In this document: positions 4,685 through 5,641 of the stretch, one piece after another
Layout of the letters: every line of letters starts with the position of its first letter
Position numbering within the stretch: the stretch's first letter is position 1
Assembly: GCA_007118075.1 (NCBI GenBank)
Contig: SKSH01000171.1
Location: forward strand, 1 to 5,641
DNA from: Halobacteriales archaeon
Lineage (GTDB): Archaea; Halobacteriota; Halobacteria; Halobacteriales; SKSH01
DNA length: 5,641 nt
Direction: 5' to 3'
The notes under the pieces: model-generated
Told to the model about the DNA's origin: nothing
Database searches by the model: none
What the model saw: the letters and a program-made list of their open reading frames with translations, nothing else
Program-made: the position numbers and the translations under genes

Positions 4685-4879
4685 ATGGTAAAAGGCACGG
4701 TTGAATTCTTCAACCAAACTGGCGGCTATGGATTCATTTCCACTGATGCATCAGACGACGACGTATTCTTCCACATGGAAGATATCGGCGGTGATGATCT
4801 CAGCGAAGGTACAGACATCGAATTCGAAATCGAGCAGGCCCCCAAGGGCCCCCGAGCGACGAACGTCTCTCGCGTCTAA
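4685..4879 (+). CDS. cspA: CspA-family cold-shock protein (nucleic-acid-binding cold-shock domain)
   Basis: A single cold-shock domain of 64 residues, the normal size of haloarchaeal CspA. The beta-barrel begins MVKGTVEFFNQTGGYGFIS. RNP1 is GGYGFI (13-18) and RNP2 is VFFHM (27-31), which supply the aromatic residues that stack on single-stranded RNA or DNA. The C-terminal strand ends GPRATNVSRV, as is typical. Role: a cytosolic RNA chaperone that keeps messages unfolded during cold or other stress. The usual bacterial KWFN is EFFN here, a common haloarchaeal form. An in-frame extension to 4613 (GTG start) is rejected because MVKGTVEFF is the conserved family N-terminus. It is divergent from the cupin (154-nt gap) and is followed by its own terminator-like hairpin, so it is probably monocistronic. 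Confidence 0.95.
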   Translation: MVKGTVEFFNQTGGYGFISTDASDDDVFFHMEDIGGDDLSEGTDIEFEIEQAPKGPRATNVSRV

Positions 4880-4887
4880 ATCGGTTC

Positions 4888-4927
4888 GTATCGCCCTCGG
4901 GCGATGTCGACGATATTCTCGATTTTT
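4888..4927 (+). terminator. Hairpin plus T-run after the cold-shock gene
   Basis: ATCGCCC (4890-4896) and GGGCGAT (4899-4905) form a perfect 7-bp inverted repeat around TC, extendable by two G-U pairs. As RNA it folds with a CUCG tetraloop closed by C-G. It starts about 10 nt after the stop, and a TTTTT run (4923-4927) follows 18 nt beyond the repeat. Archaeal termination depends mainly on T-runs, so the T-run is the likely terminator and the hairpin may stabilise the 3' end. Confidence 0.55.
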
Positions 4928-4943
4928 CAAAACACAGTAAATC

Positions 4944-4969
4944 GACACGGAGCAGCTGTGCTCGGTGTT
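4944..4969. promoter_or_regulatory. 26-nt imperfect palindrome upstream of threonine synthase
   Basis: The inner arms GAGCA (4950-4954) and TGCTC (4959-4963) surround GCTG. After one G/G mismatch the outer arms GACAC (4944-4948) and GTGTT (4965-4969) also pair, the last as G-U. The right edge lies about 18 nt upstream of the threonine synthase TATA element, a position suited to an activator or repressor site. It lacks a following T-run, so a terminator is less likely. Confidence 0.4.
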
Positions 4970-4986
4970 CGATCATATCCTACTAA

Positions 4987-4993
4987 CTTTACC
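4987..4993 (+). promoter_or_regulatory. TATA element of threonine synthase (leaderless promoter)
   Basis: CTTTACC has its TTTA at 4988-4991, ending 27 nt before the ATG at 5018. There is no Shine-Dalgarno sequence between it and the start, so a leaderless message is expected. Confidence 0.6.
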
Positions 4994-5017
4994 TGCCAGC
5001 CATGCGATAGCTGAGTC

Positions 5018-5641
5018 ATGTCTCTGACCGGCTTCGAAATTGCCACCGATGAACCACCGGTGGCAGAGTCGGGTGTCTGGTTGGCCTGCATCGGTTGTGG
5101 TGTGACTCTTGCCCCGTTCGACGACGTCGTTTACACCTGTCCGACCTGTGACGGCCTCCTTGAGGTCCGGTACCGTGATCTTGCTCCTTTGGATTCGTTC
5201 ATTGGTGCAGATTCCGACGGAGTCTGGCGGTTCTCAGAAGTACTCCCGCTGAAACGGGAGATTTCTCTCGACGAGGGTGACACCCCATTGTATGATCTTC
5301 CTGAGGTCGCAGAATCCATCGGTGTCGCCTCACTTCAGGTCAAACACGAGGGGATGAACCCAACCGGGTCGTTCAAGGACCGGGGAATGACTGTTGGGGT
5401 TGGTGTTGCCAACCACCTTGGAATCGACCGTCTCGTTTGTGCCTCGACCGGGAACACCTCGGCGTCGCTTGCAGCCTACGGTGGACGGGCCGGCAAGGAA
5501 ACACTCGTGTTGTTACCAGCCGGAAAGGTAGCCGCGGGCAAGCTCGCACAGGCGAGCCTTCACGGCGCACGGATTCTTGAGGTTGATGGGAACTTCGATG
5601 CATGCCTCGATCTTGTTCAACGGTTGGCCGAAGATGGGGAG
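5018..5641 (+). CDS. thrC: Threonine synthase, N-terminal 208 residues (partial, runs off right edge)
   Basis: This PLP-dependent, fold-type II enzyme converts O-phosphohomoserine to threonine plus phosphate, the last step of threonine biosynthesis in the cytosol. The visible part starts with a zinc-ribbon-like pair CIGC (24-27) and CPTC (41-44), found in many archaeal threonine synthases. It continues with the entry loop EGDTPLYDLPEV (86-97) and the PLP site NPTGSFKDRG (114-123), where Lys120 should form the Schiff base. CASTGNTSASLAAYGGRAGK (141-160) contributes Asn146 near the cofactor ring. The motif PAGKVAAGKLAQ (167-178) is also typical of the family. The glycine-rich PLP-phosphate loop and the C-terminus lie beyond the window. 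Related cysteate or diaminobutyrate-type paralogues share these motifs, so the substrate rests on overall resemblance. The start is fixed by the ATG 27 nt after the TATA element. Confidence 0.93.
   Translation, partial: MSLTGFEIATDEPPVAESGVWLACIGCGVTLAPFDDVVYTCPTCDGLLEVRYRDLAPLDSFIGADSDGVWRFSEVLPLKREISLDEGDTPLYDLPEVAESIGVASLQVKHEGMNPTGSFKDRGMTVGVGVANHLGIDRLVCASTGNTSASLAAYGGRAGKETLVLLPAGKVAAGKLAQASLHGARILEVDGNFDACLDLVQRLAEDGE

Noticed and set aside
4591..4704. Small ORF on the plus strand (ATG at 4591 or 4606) with GAGGAGA ahead of the second start
   Set aside because: The product is very basic and Cys/Trp-containing, unlike the acidic proteins here. It spans the cold-shock promoter and runs 20 nt into that gene. 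The purine run may be chance.
4531..4713. N-terminal extension of the cupin to 4713 on the minus strand
   Set aside because: It is Arg/His/Ser-rich, overlaps the divergent cold-shock start and has no family similarity. MGTPAVIRRG is a normal cupin beginning.
1..5641. tRNA or rRNA genes, CRISPR arrays, insertion sequences, integrase attachment sites
   Set aside because: I looked on both strands and saw no tRNA-like cloverleaf, no regularly spaced repeats, no transposase reading frames and no long terminal repeats.

Overview
The window looks like haloarchaeal chromosome of moderate G+C. The predicted soluble proteins are strongly acidic and lysine-poor. One protein has a twin-arginine signal peptide ending in a lipobox. 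There is a typical haloarchaeal small cold-shock protein, and several start codons lie about 26-30 bases downstream of a CTTTAC-like TATA element, as in leaderless archaeal transcripts. The sequence alone does not give the species.

Layout: (1) Positions 1-38 hold the first 12 codons of a probable membrane protein running left off the edge (minus strand). It is divergent from (2) a pterin-4a-carbinolamine dehydratase (129-476). (3) After a compact palindrome and a good leaderless promoter comes an Nramp-superfamily transporter (531-1865) that lacks the canonical metal-binding motifs. It is followed 5 nt later by (4) a P-loop nucleotide-binding protein of unknown function (1871-2434). (5) A 101-nt gap holds a TATA element, a 17-codon ORF with a near-perfect Shine-Dalgarno sequence, and a hairpin covering the next ribosome binding site. 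It leads into (6) a tandem universal stress protein (2536-3267). (7) A Tat-exported lipoprotein (3333-4148) converges on (8) a small cupin (4162-4530, minus). The cupin is divergent from (9) a CspA-type protein (4685-4879). (10) After a terminator-like hairpin and a 26-nt imperfect palindrome comes threonine synthase (5018 to the right edge, incomplete).

The part most likely to work as a unit is transporter, P-loop protein and stress protein (531-3267). The first two are nearly contiguous. The third may be linked to them through the leader ORF and hairpin, or driven by its own promoter. A plausible but unproven reading is a transport system with a cytosolic nucleotide-binding partner and a Usp regulatory subunit. 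Its substrate is probably not the usual divalent metal, because the DPGN and MPH signatures are missing. The remaining genes look like independently transcribed housekeeping or stress genes.
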